Of a stretch of 64,000 nucleotides of DNA, positions 1-8,727 are shown piece after piece. The notes below the pieces were generated by a model, which saw nothing but the letters and a program-made list of their open reading frames with translations, was not told the DNA's origin and made no database searches. The DNA is taken from assembly GCA_023441805.1 (NCBI GenBank), contig JAEZNO010000025.1:1-64000 (forward strand). Reading direction: 5' to 3'. Both the position numbers and the translations under genes were made by a program. Positions within the stretch are counted from its first letter, which is position 1. Every line of letters starts with the position of its first letter. The stretch comes from Bacteroidota bacterium. GTDB lineage: Bacteria; Bacteroidota; Bacteroidia; Bacteroidales; Lentimicrobiaceae.

Positions 1-1
1 T

Positions 2-103
2 TATCACTGTGAGGTAATAAAAATCGAAGGTCAGAGCTACAGAATGGAGCACCGGAAAAACATCTTTAAGGATAGCGAGGCAGATAGGCTACAAGAGAAA
101 TAA
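2..103 (+). CDS. istB: C-terminal end of an IS21-type helper ATPase (IstB-like), cut by the window edge
   Basis: Thirty-three codons are open from the left edge to a TAA. The visible tail contains CEVIKIEGQSYRM followed by HRKNIF. This resembles the C-terminus of IstB/DnaC-like helper ATPases of IS21-family elements, where a cysteine/isoleucine strand leads into GxSYR and a basic end. IstB works with the IstA transposase in target selection. The Walker motifs lie outside the window, so the family call rests on this short tail only. A hairpin and a pair of 24-base direct repeats follow, which fits the end of an insertion sequence. It could also be a stand-alone DnaC-like protein. Confidence 0.55.
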   Translation, partial: YHCEVIKIEGQSYRMEHRKNIFKDSEADRLQEK

Positions 104-110
104 TTAAATA

Positions 111-157
111 GAGAGAGGAGTTGCAACTTCGCTACGCTTCGTTGCAACTCCTCTCTC
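111..157. repeat. Perfect 17-bp inverted repeat (hairpin) after the IstB tail
   Basis: A 17-base arm at 111-127 is exactly complementary to 141-157, around a 13-base loop. The stem starts eight bases after the IstB stop codon. There is no T-run on the plus strand, but the minus strand continues into a T-rich stretch. It could end transcription from either side or be a dispersed hairpin repeat. Confidence 0.7.
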
Positions 158-193
158 TCAAAAAGATAAAATAACACGAAAAATTAAACTTAA

Positions 194-241
194 AACTGAT
201 GATTTACTTTTGCGAAAAACTGGTGAAATTTAATTTGCTAA
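194..241. repeat. Two adjacent imperfect 24-base direct repeats, possible IS21 right end
   Basis: The units at 194-217 and 218-241 both begin AACTG(A/G)TGA and share TTTA and TTTGC further in. IS21-family ends carry several short terminal repeats, so this may mark the right boundary of the element whose helper gene ends at 103. No flanking target duplication can be tested because the left end is outside the window. Confidence 0.4.
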
Positions 242-262
242 TTACACGTATCAAATAAGGGC

Positions 263-353
263 TCCCTTTACCCTCCCTTTACCCTCTGTTTACCCTCCCT
301 TTACCCCAGGGGTAAGGAGAGGGTAAAGGGAGGGTAAAGGGAGGGTAAAGGGA
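263..353. repeat. Palindrome built from 11-base C-rich and G-rich tandem repeats, G-quadruplex-capable
   Basis: The left half repeats TTTACCCTCCC at 11-base steps with one variant unit. The right half carries the complementary unit GGGTAAAGGGA three times in a row. The halves can fold into a stem of about 40 bp around 305-312. The G-rich half has more than four GGG runs separated by 1-4 bases, which satisfies a quadruplex pattern. The rest of 1-446 holds only the IstB tail and repeats; I see no other gene there. Confidence 0.85.
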
Positions 354-446
354 CAGGTGTTTTAGATACTGCCTGGTAGTATAAAATCCACTTCTCCTCC
401 AACACGTCCCTTGTGGAACAGTCTCATTTATTGGAAGTTAAAAATA

Positions 447-1295
447 CTACTTGTCTATTTTGTTGTAGATAGAATAATGTTTCTCCGAAACTACCAAAAA
501 ATCAGGATTCAACAGATTTTCCTTATTATATCTAAGTGGTGTGTCAGAGTTGTACTGCATAACCATTGCACCTGAGAATCTGGCAATTGCATCTCCGGCA
601 GCAGTATCCCATTCCATTGTAGGTCCTATTCTTGGGTAGTAATCTGCTGATCCTTCTGCAATCCTGCAAAATTTAAGTGAACTTCCTGCATTAACTACTT
701 GAAAGTTGGTATAATGGTTAGTTATTGAATTTATTAGTCTTATGTTTTCAGGATTCTGGTGTGACCGACTTCCTACAATGGTAACAGGCCTCTCCTCATG
801 TAAGGGTAATTTATCTGCACTTTTCCTATATGCCATAAAATCGTTAGTCGGTAATGTTATAAGATCACTGCTGTTAAGGATTAATCTGAATGAGCCCTCA
901 ATTTCAATCGCAAAATACAAAGTGTAGCTAACCGGTACATAAATTATACCAATAACCGGTCTGGATTCTTCAATTAATGCGATGTTAACCGTAAATTCTC
1001 CATTATGGTTAATGAATTCCTTTGTTCCATCCAATGGGTCCACAAGCCAGAATCTTTTCCACTTTTTTCTCTCTTCATAAGGGATTAATCTACCTTCTTC
1101 GCTTAGTATTGGAATATTAGTATTTTTAAGGCAATCAACTATTATCTTGTGTGAGGTGTTATCGGCACTTGTAAGCGGACTTTTATCCTCTTTATACTCA
1201 ACACTGTATTTACCATTATAATGTCTTAAAATGGCTTTACCGGCTTCCAGGGATGCATTTATTGCAATTCCACACAGATTAATTAACGAGGACAT
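447..1295 (-). CDS. cysQ: 3'(2'),5'-bisphosphate nucleotidase CysQ
   Basis: This 282-residue protein belongs to the lithium-sensitive, magnesium-dependent phosphatase family that includes inositol monophosphatase. CysQ removes phosphate from 3'-phosphoadenosine 5'-phosphate, the by-product of sulfate assimilation. The metal-binding signature is complete: SEEG at about 65-68, DPLDGTKEF at 86-94 and WDTAAGDA at 229-236. The KEF extension after DPLDGT and the DKSPLTSAD stretch at 37-45 favour CysQ over inositol monophosphatase. A second family member at 21820-22632 has the SuhB-like variant. Starts at ATG. It stands alone; no sulfate-assimilation genes are visible nearby. Confidence 0.9.
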   Translation of the reverse strand: MSSLINLCGIAINASLEAGKAILRHYNGKYSVEYKEDKSPLTSADNTSHKIIVDCLKNTNIPILSEEGRLIPYEERKKWKRFWLVDPLDGTKEFINHNGEFTVNIALIEESRPVIGIIYVPVSYTLYFAIEIEGSFRLILNSSDLITLPTNDFMAYRKSADKLPLHEERPVTIVGSRSHQNPENIRLINSITNHYTNFQVVNAGSSLKFCRIAEGSADYYPRIGPTMEWDTAAGDAIARFSGAMVMQYNSDTPLRYNKENLLNPDFLVVSEKHYSIYNKIDK

Positions 1296-1394
1296 TCCAA
1301 TTTTAACTTGAAGTATTATTATTTGAGTTATAGGCTGTGATTGGGAACCAAAAGGTATTACATCATCCTATTGAAGAATGAAAAAATAACTTCA

Positions 1395-3422
1395 TTAATG
1401 TTTAGTAGAAAGGGATTTTTGTCTTTCCTGTAGAGCGTACATCTCATCTCTGAGTCGGGCTGCTTCTATGAAATCAAGCTCTTTAGCTGCCTTCTCCATA
1501 GCCTTTCGGGTTCTGATGATAGTTTTCTCTAATTGATCAGGATTCATATACTGAACTATAGGATCAGCAGCTAATGTAGGAGTCTCATTTTCAATGTATG
1601 CTTTTACATATTTGTCACCTGCTACTGCAGTTTGTCCTAGTATTGAAGCAGTTGATTTTACTATTTGTCGAGGTGTAATATTATTCTCTGCATTGTATCT
1701 CAACTGTTTAATCCTTCGTCGTTCTGTTTCATCAATGGCTCTCCTCATTGAATCCGTGATCTTATCGGCATACATTATTACCTTACTATTAATGTTTCTG
1801 GCAGCCCTTCCTGCAGTTTGCGTCAGTGAGCGCTCTGATCTCAGGAAACCTTCTTTATCAGCATCCAGAATGGCTACCAATGAAACTTCAGGTAAATCAA
1901 GTCCTTCACGTAATAAGTTGACCCCCACCAGTACATCAAACAAACCTAAGCGCAAATCCCTAAGAATTTCAACTCTTTCAAGAGTATCAACATCCGAGTG
2001 TATATATCGACAATTGATATTAACCTTGGCCATGTATTTGGTCAGTTCTTCTGCCATCCTTTTTGTCAGAGTGGTTACCAATACTCTGCCACCATCTTTA
2101 ACAGTCTTATCAATTTCATCCAACAGGTCATCAACCTGTGATATACTTGGTCTGACTTCTATCGGAGGATCAACTAATCCTGTGGGACGAATGAGTTGTT
2201 CAACAACAACTCCTTCTGATTTCTGCAATTCGAAGTCAGCAGGTGTAGCACTCACATAGATAGTTTGACCCGTCATAGCTTCAAACTCCTCAAATTTCAA
2301 TGGTCTGTTATCCATAGCTGACGGTAGTCTGAATCCATATTCTACAAGGGTCTGTTTTCGTGAACGGTCACCACCATACATTGCTCTAATCTGAGAGACA
2401 GTAACATGACTTTCATCGATCACTGTTATAAAATCATCAGGAAAGTAATCCAACAGGCAGAATGGGCGAGAGCCTGGCTGTCTTCCGTCAAAGTAGCGTG
2501 AGTAATTCTCAATACCTGAACAATATCCCAGTTCACGCATCATTTCAACATCGTACGTTACCCTGTCCTCTAATCTGCGAGCCTCAAGCAATTTATTCTC
2601 CTGATTAAAATAATCAACTTGCTTCATCAGGTCGAATTGTATTTCCTGAATGGAGTCCTTCATTTTTTGTTTTGAAGTAACAAAGATGTTAGCAGGGTAT
2701 ATATTGATAAAATCCAATTTCTCGATGGTATGACCATCCATTGGGTTGAAGGATTCAATTCCTTCAATTTCATCATCCCAGAACATGATTCTTATAGCCT
2801 GATCGGAATAAGCAGGGAAGATATCGACTGTATCTCCACGAACTCTGAAAGTACCTCTTGTAAATTCAACTTCAGTACGATTGTATAATCCTTCGACGAA
2901 AGTCCATAGCAGTTGTTTTCGATTTACTTTATCACCCTTGTGGATCCTGACAACGCTATTTGCAAAATCATCAGGGTTTCCGATACCATAAATGCATGAA
3001 ACTGAAGAAACTACAATCACGTCCTTACGCCCGGATAACAGAGCAGATGTAGCACTAAGTCTAAGTTTTTCAATTTCTTCGTTTATTGAAAGATCCTTTT
3101 CAATGTAAGTATTGGTAGTAGGAATGAACGCTTCGGGTTGATAGTAATCATAATAAGAAACGAAATACTCAACTGCGTTTTCAGGGAAGAATTGCTTGAA
3201 CTCACCATACAACTGAGCTGCCAGGGTTTTATTATGACTAAGTACAAGAGTAGGACGGTTGAGTTGGGCAATGACATTAGCGATGGTGAATGTCTTTCCT
3301 GAGCCGGTTACACCTAAAAGTACCTGTGCAGGGTCGCCTCGGTTGAGCCCTTCAACAAGTTGCTTTATAGCTTCAGGCTGGTCGCCCGTAGGCTGAAATT
3401 CAGATGTTAGTTTAAATTCCAC
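1395..3422 (-). CDS. uvrB: Excinuclease ABC subunit B
   Basis: UvrB is the damage-verifying helicase-like subunit of nucleotide excision repair. It receives DNA from UvrA and recruits UvrC for incision. At 675 residues it has normal family length. The Walker A motif GVTGSGKT lies at about 37-44. The beta-hairpin region that clamps damaged DNA, YYDYYQPEAFIP, follows near residue 91, and helicase motifs such as DESHV and QTAGRAARN come later. The C-terminal UVR segment (about 630-665, ELDFIEAARLRDEM) contacts UvrC. No other uvr gene is adjacent. Starts at ATG. Upstream lies a short tandem repeat overlapping a possible promoter box. Confidence 0.97.
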   Translation of the reverse strand: MEFKLTSEFQPTGDQPEAIKQLVEGLNRGDPAQVLLGVTGSGKTFTIANVIAQLNRPTLVLSHNKTLAAQLYGEFKQFFPENAVEYFVSYYDYYQPEAFIPTTNTYIEKDLSINEEIEKLRLSATSALLSGRKDVIVVSSVSCIYGIGNPDDFANSVVRIHKGDKVNRKQLLWTFVEGLYNRTEVEFTRGTFRVRGDTVDIFPAYSDQAIRIMFWDDEIEGIESFNPMDGHTIEKLDFINIYPANIFVTSKQKMKDSIQEIQFDLMKQVDYFNQENKLLEARRLEDRVTYDVEMMRELGYCSGIENYSRYFDGRQPGSRPFCLLDYFPDDFITVIDESHVTVSQIRAMYGGDRSRKQTLVEYGFRLPSAMDNRPLKFEEFEAMTGQTIYVSATPADFELQKSEGVVVEQLIRPTGLVDPPIEVRPSISQVDDLLDEIDKTVKDGGRVLVTTLTKRMAEELTKYMAKVNINCRYIHSDVDTLERVEILRDLRLGLFDVLVGVNLLREGLDLPEVSLVAILDADKEGFLRSERSLTQTAGRAARNINSKVIMYADKITDSMRRAIDETERRRIKQLRYNAENNITPRQIVKSTASILGQTAVAGDKYVKAYIENETPTLAADPIVQYMNPDQLEKTIIRTRKAMEKAAKELDFIEAARLRDEMYALQERQKSLSTKH

Positions 3423-3484
3423 AATTGGGGAGTTTTAGTAAGTTAACAGACTGTATTCCAACAGTATATTAAATCAATAGTTTG

Positions 3485-3492
3485 CAAAGTTA
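3485..3492 (-). promoter_or_regulatory. Candidate -7 box for uvrB
   Basis: On the minus strand this reads TAACTTTG, matching the Bacteroidota TAnnTTTG box, about 63 bases before the uvrB start. No good TTG lies 19-21 bases upstream, so support is partial. Confidence 0.4.
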
Positions 3493-3528
3493 CGGAAAGT
3501 TACGGAAAGGTAGGAAAGGTAGGAAAGG
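3489..3528. repeat. Short tandem repeats GTTACGGAAA x2 and GGTAGGAAA x2
   Basis: Two 10-base units followed by two 9-base units form a degenerate microsatellite just upstream of, and overlapping, the candidate uvrB promoter box. Confidence 0.7.
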
Positions 3529-3644
3529 AAGACAGGGTTTAAGATAGTTCGATTGTTTTATAAAGATATGAAGAAATGCTTTCTGAATGTTAGGGTGTGA
3601 TGATTAATAAGGAGAGGATGGAATAATAGCAAAAATGGTGATAA

Positions 3645-4769
3645 TCAATGAATTACAAGACCTGTGGTTATTGGGTAATGGTCGGAGAGTTCGTTCCTTA
3701 TTGTCTTATAATTTACAGAACTGAATGATTCATCGTGAAGAATGTAATCTATTCGAAATGAGGGTAAAGCTCCGGCATAGGTCATCCCGATTCCGGTGCC
3801 TGATTCTTTATATGAGTCTTTCAAGTTCTTTGAAAGATGATGGTAAGTATAAGAGGACGGAGTATCATTAAAATCACCACAGAGGATAACAGGGTAGGGT
3901 GATTGCTTGATTAATTCTGCAACGTTTCTTGCCTGGGGAGCTCTGGCAATGAAGGCACGTTTGAATTTCCTGAGGATTTTCCTGGAATTTTCGGCAAACA
4001 GTTCCTGATGATCTTTTGTTTTTGGAAGATCTGTCACATAGAGGTAGTCTTCCTTACTTAATCTTATTGACTCCAAATGGACATTAAATAGTCGCAGAGT
4101 ATCTTCATGAACAACAATATCGGAATAAATACAAAAGTTTACCGGGTTGCCTTCAAAGTCAATAACCTTACGGTTAATTACAGGCCATTTGCTAAAAATG
4201 GCAATTCCATATGCCTGTCTCTTTCCGTCTTTCTTAACATAGGCTATCTGCTCGTATTTTAAGCCTGTGTTTGTTTTCAGGGAGTCGGCAATATCTACAA
4301 TATTTTTTCTGCCTCCATGATATTCCTGAAGACAAAGTAGATCAGGTTTCTGATCTCTGATTAAGGTAATTATCTTTTGTCCCTTCTCGCTAATGTGATC
4401 TTTTTTCCAATTATACAGATCAAAAATCTGAACATTATAGGAGATAATCTTAAGTGACTCAATATCTTCGGTGTCGCTATTGCCGTTGAATTGAACATAG
4501 TTAGTAAGCCTTGTCCAACAGATAGCCAGAGCGATAAGAGAAATTAGAAACAGCTTACGCCAAAGAAACATCCATATGAAGACAAATACCAGATTAGCGA
4601 CTACTGCATAAGGGAATATCAGACCACCAAAAGCAAATAGCCAGTTACGGTCGGGAGGGATGTAAGCAGCAGTAAAACCAAACACTAATAGAATCAATAC
4701 TCCTATATTAATAAGGAGAAGGATGTATGACCAGACAGATAGTCTTCGAGGTTTGGTTGTTAAGGCCAC
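3645..4769 (-). CDS. Membrane-anchored endonuclease/exonuclease/phosphatase family protein
   Basis: The N-terminal 90 residues form about three hydrophobic membrane segments. A complete endonuclease/exonuclease/phosphatase fold follows. Family motifs are present: SYN near 110-112, LCLQE with the metal-binding Glu149, NVHLES near 229-234, GDFND near 298-302 and the terminal SDHYP near 363. Substrates in this family range from DNA to phospholipids and inositol phosphates, so the substrate here is unknown; the active domain probably faces the periplasm. It is the last gene of the mutL-rhomboid operon and begins two bases after the upstream stop. The chosen start is GTG; no nearby ATG keeps the first membrane segment. 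Confidence 0.85.
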   Translation of the reverse strand: MALTTKPRRLSVWSYILLLINIGVLILLVFGFTAAYIPPDRNWLFAFGGLIFPYAVVANLVFVFIWMFLWRKLFLISLIALAICWTRLTNYVQFNGNSDTEDIESLKIISYNVQIFDLYNWKKDHISEKGQKIITLIRDQKPDLLCLQEYHGGRKNIVDIADSLKTNTGLKYEQIAYVKKDGKRQAYGIAIFSKWPVINRKVIDFEGNPVNFCIYSDIVVHEDTLRLFNVHLESIRLSKEDYLYVTDLPKTKDHQELFAENSRKILRKFKRAFIARAPQARNVAELIKQSPYPVILCGDFNDTPSSYTYHHLSKNLKDSYKESGTGIGMTYAGALPSFRIDYILHDESFSSVNYKTIRNELSDHYPITTGLVIH

Positions 4770-4770
4770 C

Positions 4771-5712
4771 TTATAAGTTATTCTGTTTTTTACTGCTGGA
4801 AAATAAAAGTTCTTTTTCTTCTTTCGTTAAGCTGTTATAACCTGATTGGCTTATTTTATCGAGGATTTTATCAATACGCTGTTGTTTTTCTTTCTTCTGG
4901 AGATTCCATTCTTCATCCGAGATAGGTGCTTTCCCATATTGAACTTTTAATTTTCTCTTTCTGGATTCCCTGAATTTTCGGATACTTTCATTTGAAAAGA
5001 TTCCGAATATCTTTGCCGGATCAGCATAGGGAAGCATTTTTATGTAGACAAAGCCCCAGAAAGCACCACCTAAGTGAGCAAGATGACCACCAGCATTACC
5101 TGCATTAAGCATCAAAAGGTCCATTAGCACAGTAACCAGAGCGATATATTTAATTCTTACAGGCCCAAGTAATAGCAGGTTTACTGTGTAATTGGGTACA
5201 TAAAACGAGATAGCCACAACTATAGCCAATACAGATGCAGATGCTCCCATTGCAAGAGCATTTGTTTTTACAAGATCGAATACCGGGAAGAAATTATATG
5301 ATGCTATATAAAGCAAACCACCGGCAATCCCTCCAAATACATAAGTTGCTACTAATTGTCGTTGGGAAAGATATTGAGCAAAAATAACACCGAACCAATA
5401 CAGCCACAGCATATTGAACAATATATGCAGAAAATCGAAATGCAGAAACATGTATGTCAATATGGTCCAGGGTTTAGCCATGAACAGATTTAGATTTGCC
5501 GGAAGAGCAAATAGAGATAGGATTGATTCGGAAAGGTAATGCTTGTATAAACCTGAAGCTCCTGATTCAGGGGTTGAGAACAGGAATGCCAGATTTCTGA
5601 TCAGAGCTAATAATAGCCAGATAACTATATTAATAAGAATTATCCTTGCCAGTGCTTCTCGTCGGCTAAAGAATATCTTCATTCTTTCAAAAGGGGAAGT
5701 CTGAGGATACAT
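4771..5712 (-). CDS. Rhomboid family intramembrane serine protease with basic cytoplasmic tail
   Basis: Rhomboids cleave membrane-spanning substrates inside the bilayer. This 313-residue protein has six predicted helices. The catalytic pair is present: Ser158 in the GASA motif and His213 in GGHLAHLGG. The loop/helix HILFN, whose Asn100 helps form the oxyanion hole, is also intact. After residue 225 comes a charged tail of about 85 residues, rich in lysine and glutamate, as in other Bacteroidota rhomboids. It lies between another rhomboid gene (three bases upstream) and the EEP protein (one base downstream), so the three are almost certainly co-transcribed. Substrate unknown. Confidence 0.9.
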   Translation of the reverse strand: MYPQTSPFERMKIFFSRREALARIILINIVIWLLLALIRNLAFLFSTPESGASGLYKHYLSESILSLFALPANLNLFMAKPWTILTYMFLHFDFLHILFNMLWLYWFGVIFAQYLSQRQLVATYVFGGIAGGLLYIASYNFFPVFDLVKTNALAMGASASVLAIVVAISFYVPNYTVNLLLLGPVRIKYIALVTVLMDLLMLNAGNAGGHLAHLGGAFWGFVYIKMLPYADPAKIFGIFSNESIRKFRESRKRKLKVQYGKAPISDEEWNLQKKEKQQRIDKILDKISQSGYNSLTKEEKELLFSSSKKQNNL

Positions 5713-5715
5713 AGA

Positions 5716-6567
5716 TTAATAATTTTGGTCCCAATGATTTTGACGATTAATTTTTCTATTCCAATAACGTATGAGGAAGAAGCCAAATATCATGCCTCCA
5801 AGATGTGCAAAATGTGCTACATTGTCGCCGGCACTGTTTTGGATACCAAGATATAGCTCCAACCCGCCATAAAATATAACAAACCATTTTGCCTTTATGG
5901 GGAAGAAAAAGTAAAGATAAATTAAAGTATTCGGGAACATCAATCCAAAAGCAAGTAGAATACCAAATACAGCTCCTGATGCTCCAACTGTTGGTACATC
6001 TTTCCTAATCTCAATAAGATCATTCAGATAGTTTGAGGCTTGATTTATCATCCCGGTATTTAGGGGTTGAAGTGACCAGGCGTTAATAAAGTCACTTAAA
6101 CTGTTTTCATAGTAAGGGTAGTGATTTACTATGAAGTTGTAGAAATCGGTTGGATTGGGTGCACGCATAATCATGGCAGCTTCAGATTGTAAATTACTAA
6201 TACTGAAGTACATGACAGCCATATGAATGAGTGCTGCACCTATACCGGTAACCATATAGTATATTAGAAATCTCTTCCCTCCCCACACGTTCTCAATTAG
6301 ATATCCAAACATCCATAATGCAAACATGTTGAAGATAATATGACTAAATTGACTGGTACTATGCAAAAACATGTAGGTTACCAGCTGAATTGGATTGAAC
6401 TTTGTGGACCCAAAGTAATGCATACCCAGATAATCTACAAGGTCGATACGAAACACACTTGCAAACATTATCTGTGCAAGAAAGACCAATCCGTTTATTA
6501 TAAGCAAGTTTTTAACAACAGGTGGTAGTAATGTAAAACCCTGAGGGGAATATTGTGAATTTACCAT
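5716..6567 (-). CDS. Rhomboid family intramembrane serine protease with a long inter-helix insertion
   Basis: The second rhomboid, 283 residues, has Ser197 in GASG, His255 in AHFAHLGG and the HIIFN motif ending at Asn80, so it should be catalytically competent. It differs from its neighbour by an insertion of about 70 residues (roughly 122-192) between the third helix and the catalytic-serine helix. That loop probably lies on the membrane surface and may select substrates. It has almost no cytoplasmic tail. It follows mutL after 18 bases and precedes the other rhomboid by three. Confidence 0.9.
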   Translation of the reverse strand: MVNSQYSPQGFTLLPPVVKNLLIINGLVFLAQIMFASVFRIDLVDYLGMHYFGSTKFNPIQLVTYMFLHSTSQFSHIIFNMFALWMFGYLIENVWGGKRFLIYYMVTGIGAALIHMAVMYFSISNLQSEAAMIMRAPNPTDFYNFIVNHYPYYENSLSDFINAWSLQPLNTGMINQASNYLNDLIEIRKDVPTVGASGAVFGILLAFGLMFPNTLIYLYFFFPIKAKWFVIFYGGLELYLGIQNSAGDNVAHFAHLGGMIFGFFLIRYWNRKINRQNHWDQNY

Positions 6568-6585
6568 GAATGGTTAGTTTATTCT

Positions 6586-8394
6586 TTATTTAAATCTTTT
6601 TTCTATTTCTTCGGCAGTAATACTCAATATGGTTGGTTTTCCTGATGGACTGACTCCGGGAACCTGACAGGCAAACAATCCATCAACCAGGCCTTGCATT
6701 TCATCAACAGTTAAAGTCTTATTACTTTTAACCGACAGATTTTTTGCCATTGAACGGGCAAGGTTATTTACTTTATCAATTTTAAGACTACTCTTATTAA
6801 GCTTATAATTTTCCAGTACTCCATCAATAAAACCCTGTACATTCTGATCAGGAAACTCAGCCGGACAACCGGTAACTACAAATGCATTCTGTCCAAAAGG
6901 TTCCAATACAAATCCAAGCTTATTTAATTCTTCAAGTACTTCATTTATTAATAAAGTATCAGAAGAGGATAATTTAACAGTTTGTGGAAAAAGTTGTTGT
7001 TGAATATTGCCGGGACGGTTTTCTATGCGTTCAATGAATTTTTCATAGAGTATCCGTTCATGCGCGGCTTGTTGGTCAATGATCATCAATCCCGATTTTA
7101 TTCTGGTAATTATATACTTATTCCTTAACTGGATGAATCCCCGGTTTTCAGTATCATCAGTTTCAAAATCAGAGCCAACAGTTAGAACCTGTTGACCTTC
7201 ACTTCCCTGAGAATCTATATTAGACTGGTATGTAGTAACTTCAGGACTCACATAAAATGATGAAAGACCAAGATCGGGAGTCTCTTTTTTCGAAAAGGGA
7301 TTGTATTCAGGGTTTACCTTGATCCCTGGTACTACCACCGGTTTATCCTTGGGAAAATAGAAATTATACTCAGGACTGGTATCAAAATCGATTTTAGGGA
7401 AAAGGCTGTATTTTCCAATGGCCTGTTTAACTGCTGATTTCAGTATCCCATAAATAGCCTGATAGTTTTGGAAATTTACTTCGGTCTTCGTTGGATGAAT
7501 ATTTACATCGATATCCTCAGGATTTACTTCAAGGTAGAGAAAATAGGATGGAAAGTAATTTTCAGGTACAAGTGTGCTGAATACCTCTTCAACGGCGTGG
7601 TTAAGGTAAGGGTGTTTAATAAACCTGTTATTAGCAAAGAAATATTGTTCACCTCTTGTTTTTCGTGCACTTTCAGGTTTACCTATGAATCCTGAAATTT
7701 TAACGACCTGAGTTTCAGTTTCCACTGGCACCAGTTTCTCCTGGTAGTTGTTGCCAAAAAGGTTACTAATCCTCTGTTTCAGACTGACTGCAGGCAATTG
7801 AATTTGAGGTTTACCATTATTAAATAGAGTGAAACCGATATTCGGATACACTAATGCCACTCTCTGGAATTCCTCAACAATGAGGCGCATTTCATGATTG
7901 TCAGATTTGAGAAACTGTCTCCTGGCCGGGACATTGAAAAATAGGTTCTTGACCTGGATTGAGGTTCCGGGTTCTATAGCACAAGGCTGTTGATTTTTAA
8001 CAACCGAACCCTCGATTATTACATGAGTGCCCAACTCATCCATTGCCCGTCGGCTTTTGAGTTCAACCTGGGCAATTGCTGCGATTGAAGCTAGGGCTTC
8101 ACCACGAAACCCGAATGTATGGACCTTAAAAAGATCATGTGCATCTTTAATTTTTGATGTAGCATGACGTTCAAAGCTCATCCGGGCATCAGTTACCGAC
8201 ATACCACAACCATTATCAGTAACATGTATGAGGGTCTTACCTGAATCTTTAATGATCAACTCTATTTGTGAGGCACCTGAATCAACTGCATTTTCAAGCA
8301 TCTCCTTTACTGCCGAAGCCGGTCGTTGGATAACTTCACCGGCAGAAATCTGATTGGCAACGGAATCAGGCAGAAGACGAATTATATCTGCCAT
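6586..8394 (-). CDS. mutL: DNA mismatch repair protein MutL
   Basis: MutL couples mismatch recognition by MutS to strand removal. The N-terminal GHKL ATPase motifs are clear: ENAVDSG at 34-40, DNGCG at 60-64 and GFRGEA at 95-100. A variable linker leads to the C-terminal dimerisation/endonuclease domain. Two nuclease metal-site motifs look altered: the DQHA(x2)E(x4)E motif reads DQQAAHERILYE, and the usual CPHGRP stretch reads SPSGKP, lacking Cys and His. The nicking activity may therefore be weak or absent, or use other ligands. Length (602) is normal. The ATG directly abuts the stop of the small upstream gene. Confidence 0.95.
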   Translation of the reverse strand: MADIIRLLPDSVANQISAGEVIQRPASAVKEMLENAVDSGASQIELIIKDSGKTLIHVTDNGCGMSVTDARMSFERHATSKIKDAHDLFKVHTFGFRGEALASIAAIAQVELKSRRAMDELGTHVIIEGSVVKNQQPCAIEPGTSIQVKNLFFNVPARRQFLKSDNHEMRLIVEEFQRVALVYPNIGFTLFNNGKPQIQLPAVSLKQRISNLFGNNYQEKLVPVETETQVVKISGFIGKPESARKTRGEQYFFANNRFIKHPYLNHAVEEVFSTLVPENYFPSYFLYLEVNPEDIDVNIHPTKTEVNFQNYQAIYGILKSAVKQAIGKYSLFPKIDFDTSPEYNFYFPKDKPVVVPGIKVNPEYNPFSKKETPDLGLSSFYVSPEVTTYQSNIDSQGSEGQQVLTVGSDFETDDTENRGFIQLRNKYIITRIKSGLMIIDQQAAHERILYEKFIERIENRPGNIQQQLFPQTVKLSSSDTLLINEVLEELNKLGFVLEPFGQNAFVVTGCPAEFPDQNVQGFIDGVLENYKLNKSSLKIDKVNNLARSMAKNLSVKSNKTLTVDEMQGLVDGLFACQVPGVSPSGKPTILSITAEEIEKRFK

Positions 8395-8664
8395 TTAACG
8401 AAGAAATATTATGTAAATTATAAGTAAAACAATAGCTAAATAAATTAGAACTGTCGTCTTGGAGATTGTTCCTATCCGCTTTTCCTTCACATGAAATGAT
8501 GCCCTTAGCTTCTCTCTAAAATCAGGACTTATCTCACTGTTACCGGTTCGTTCCTCATTATACTTCTTTTTTAGCTCTTCAATCCTTTCCTTTCGTTCAT
8601 CGTAATACCTTGGCTTATAGCTAAAAGCTCTTGGCTTCCTTACACTAAATCCTATTAGTTTCAT
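8395..8664 (-). CDS. Small conserved single-pass membrane protein upstream of mutL
   Basis: This 89-residue protein begins with a basic, aromatic segment (KPRAFSYKPRYYDERKE). It continues as a charged helical stretch and ends in one hydrophobic helix (about 69-88) followed by Arg. The KPRxFxYxPRYYD pattern and position in front of mutL match a small family I associate with Bacteroidota; its function is not known. The tail anchor would leave the basic part in the cytoplasm. Its stop codon touches the mutL start, so the two are probably translated together. Confidence 0.75.
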   Translation of the reverse strand: MKLIGFSVRKPRAFSYKPRYYDERKERIEELKKKYNEERTGNSEISPDFREKLRASFHVKEKRIGTISKTTVLIYLAIVLLIIYIIFLR

Positions 8665-8727
8665 TACACATCCTTTCTTCTTTAATAACTAAGACTTTGT
8701 TCCAAGAAAACTAGTTCCTCATTCAAC

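Noticed and set aside
263..353. CRISPR array or plain terminator as explanation of the 11-base repeats
   Set aside because: Units are contiguous with no spacers, and no T-run follows the stem.
1594..2259. 221-codon open frame antisense to uvrB
   Set aside because: It lies entirely within the well-supported uvrB gene on the other strand and its product has no recognisable domain.
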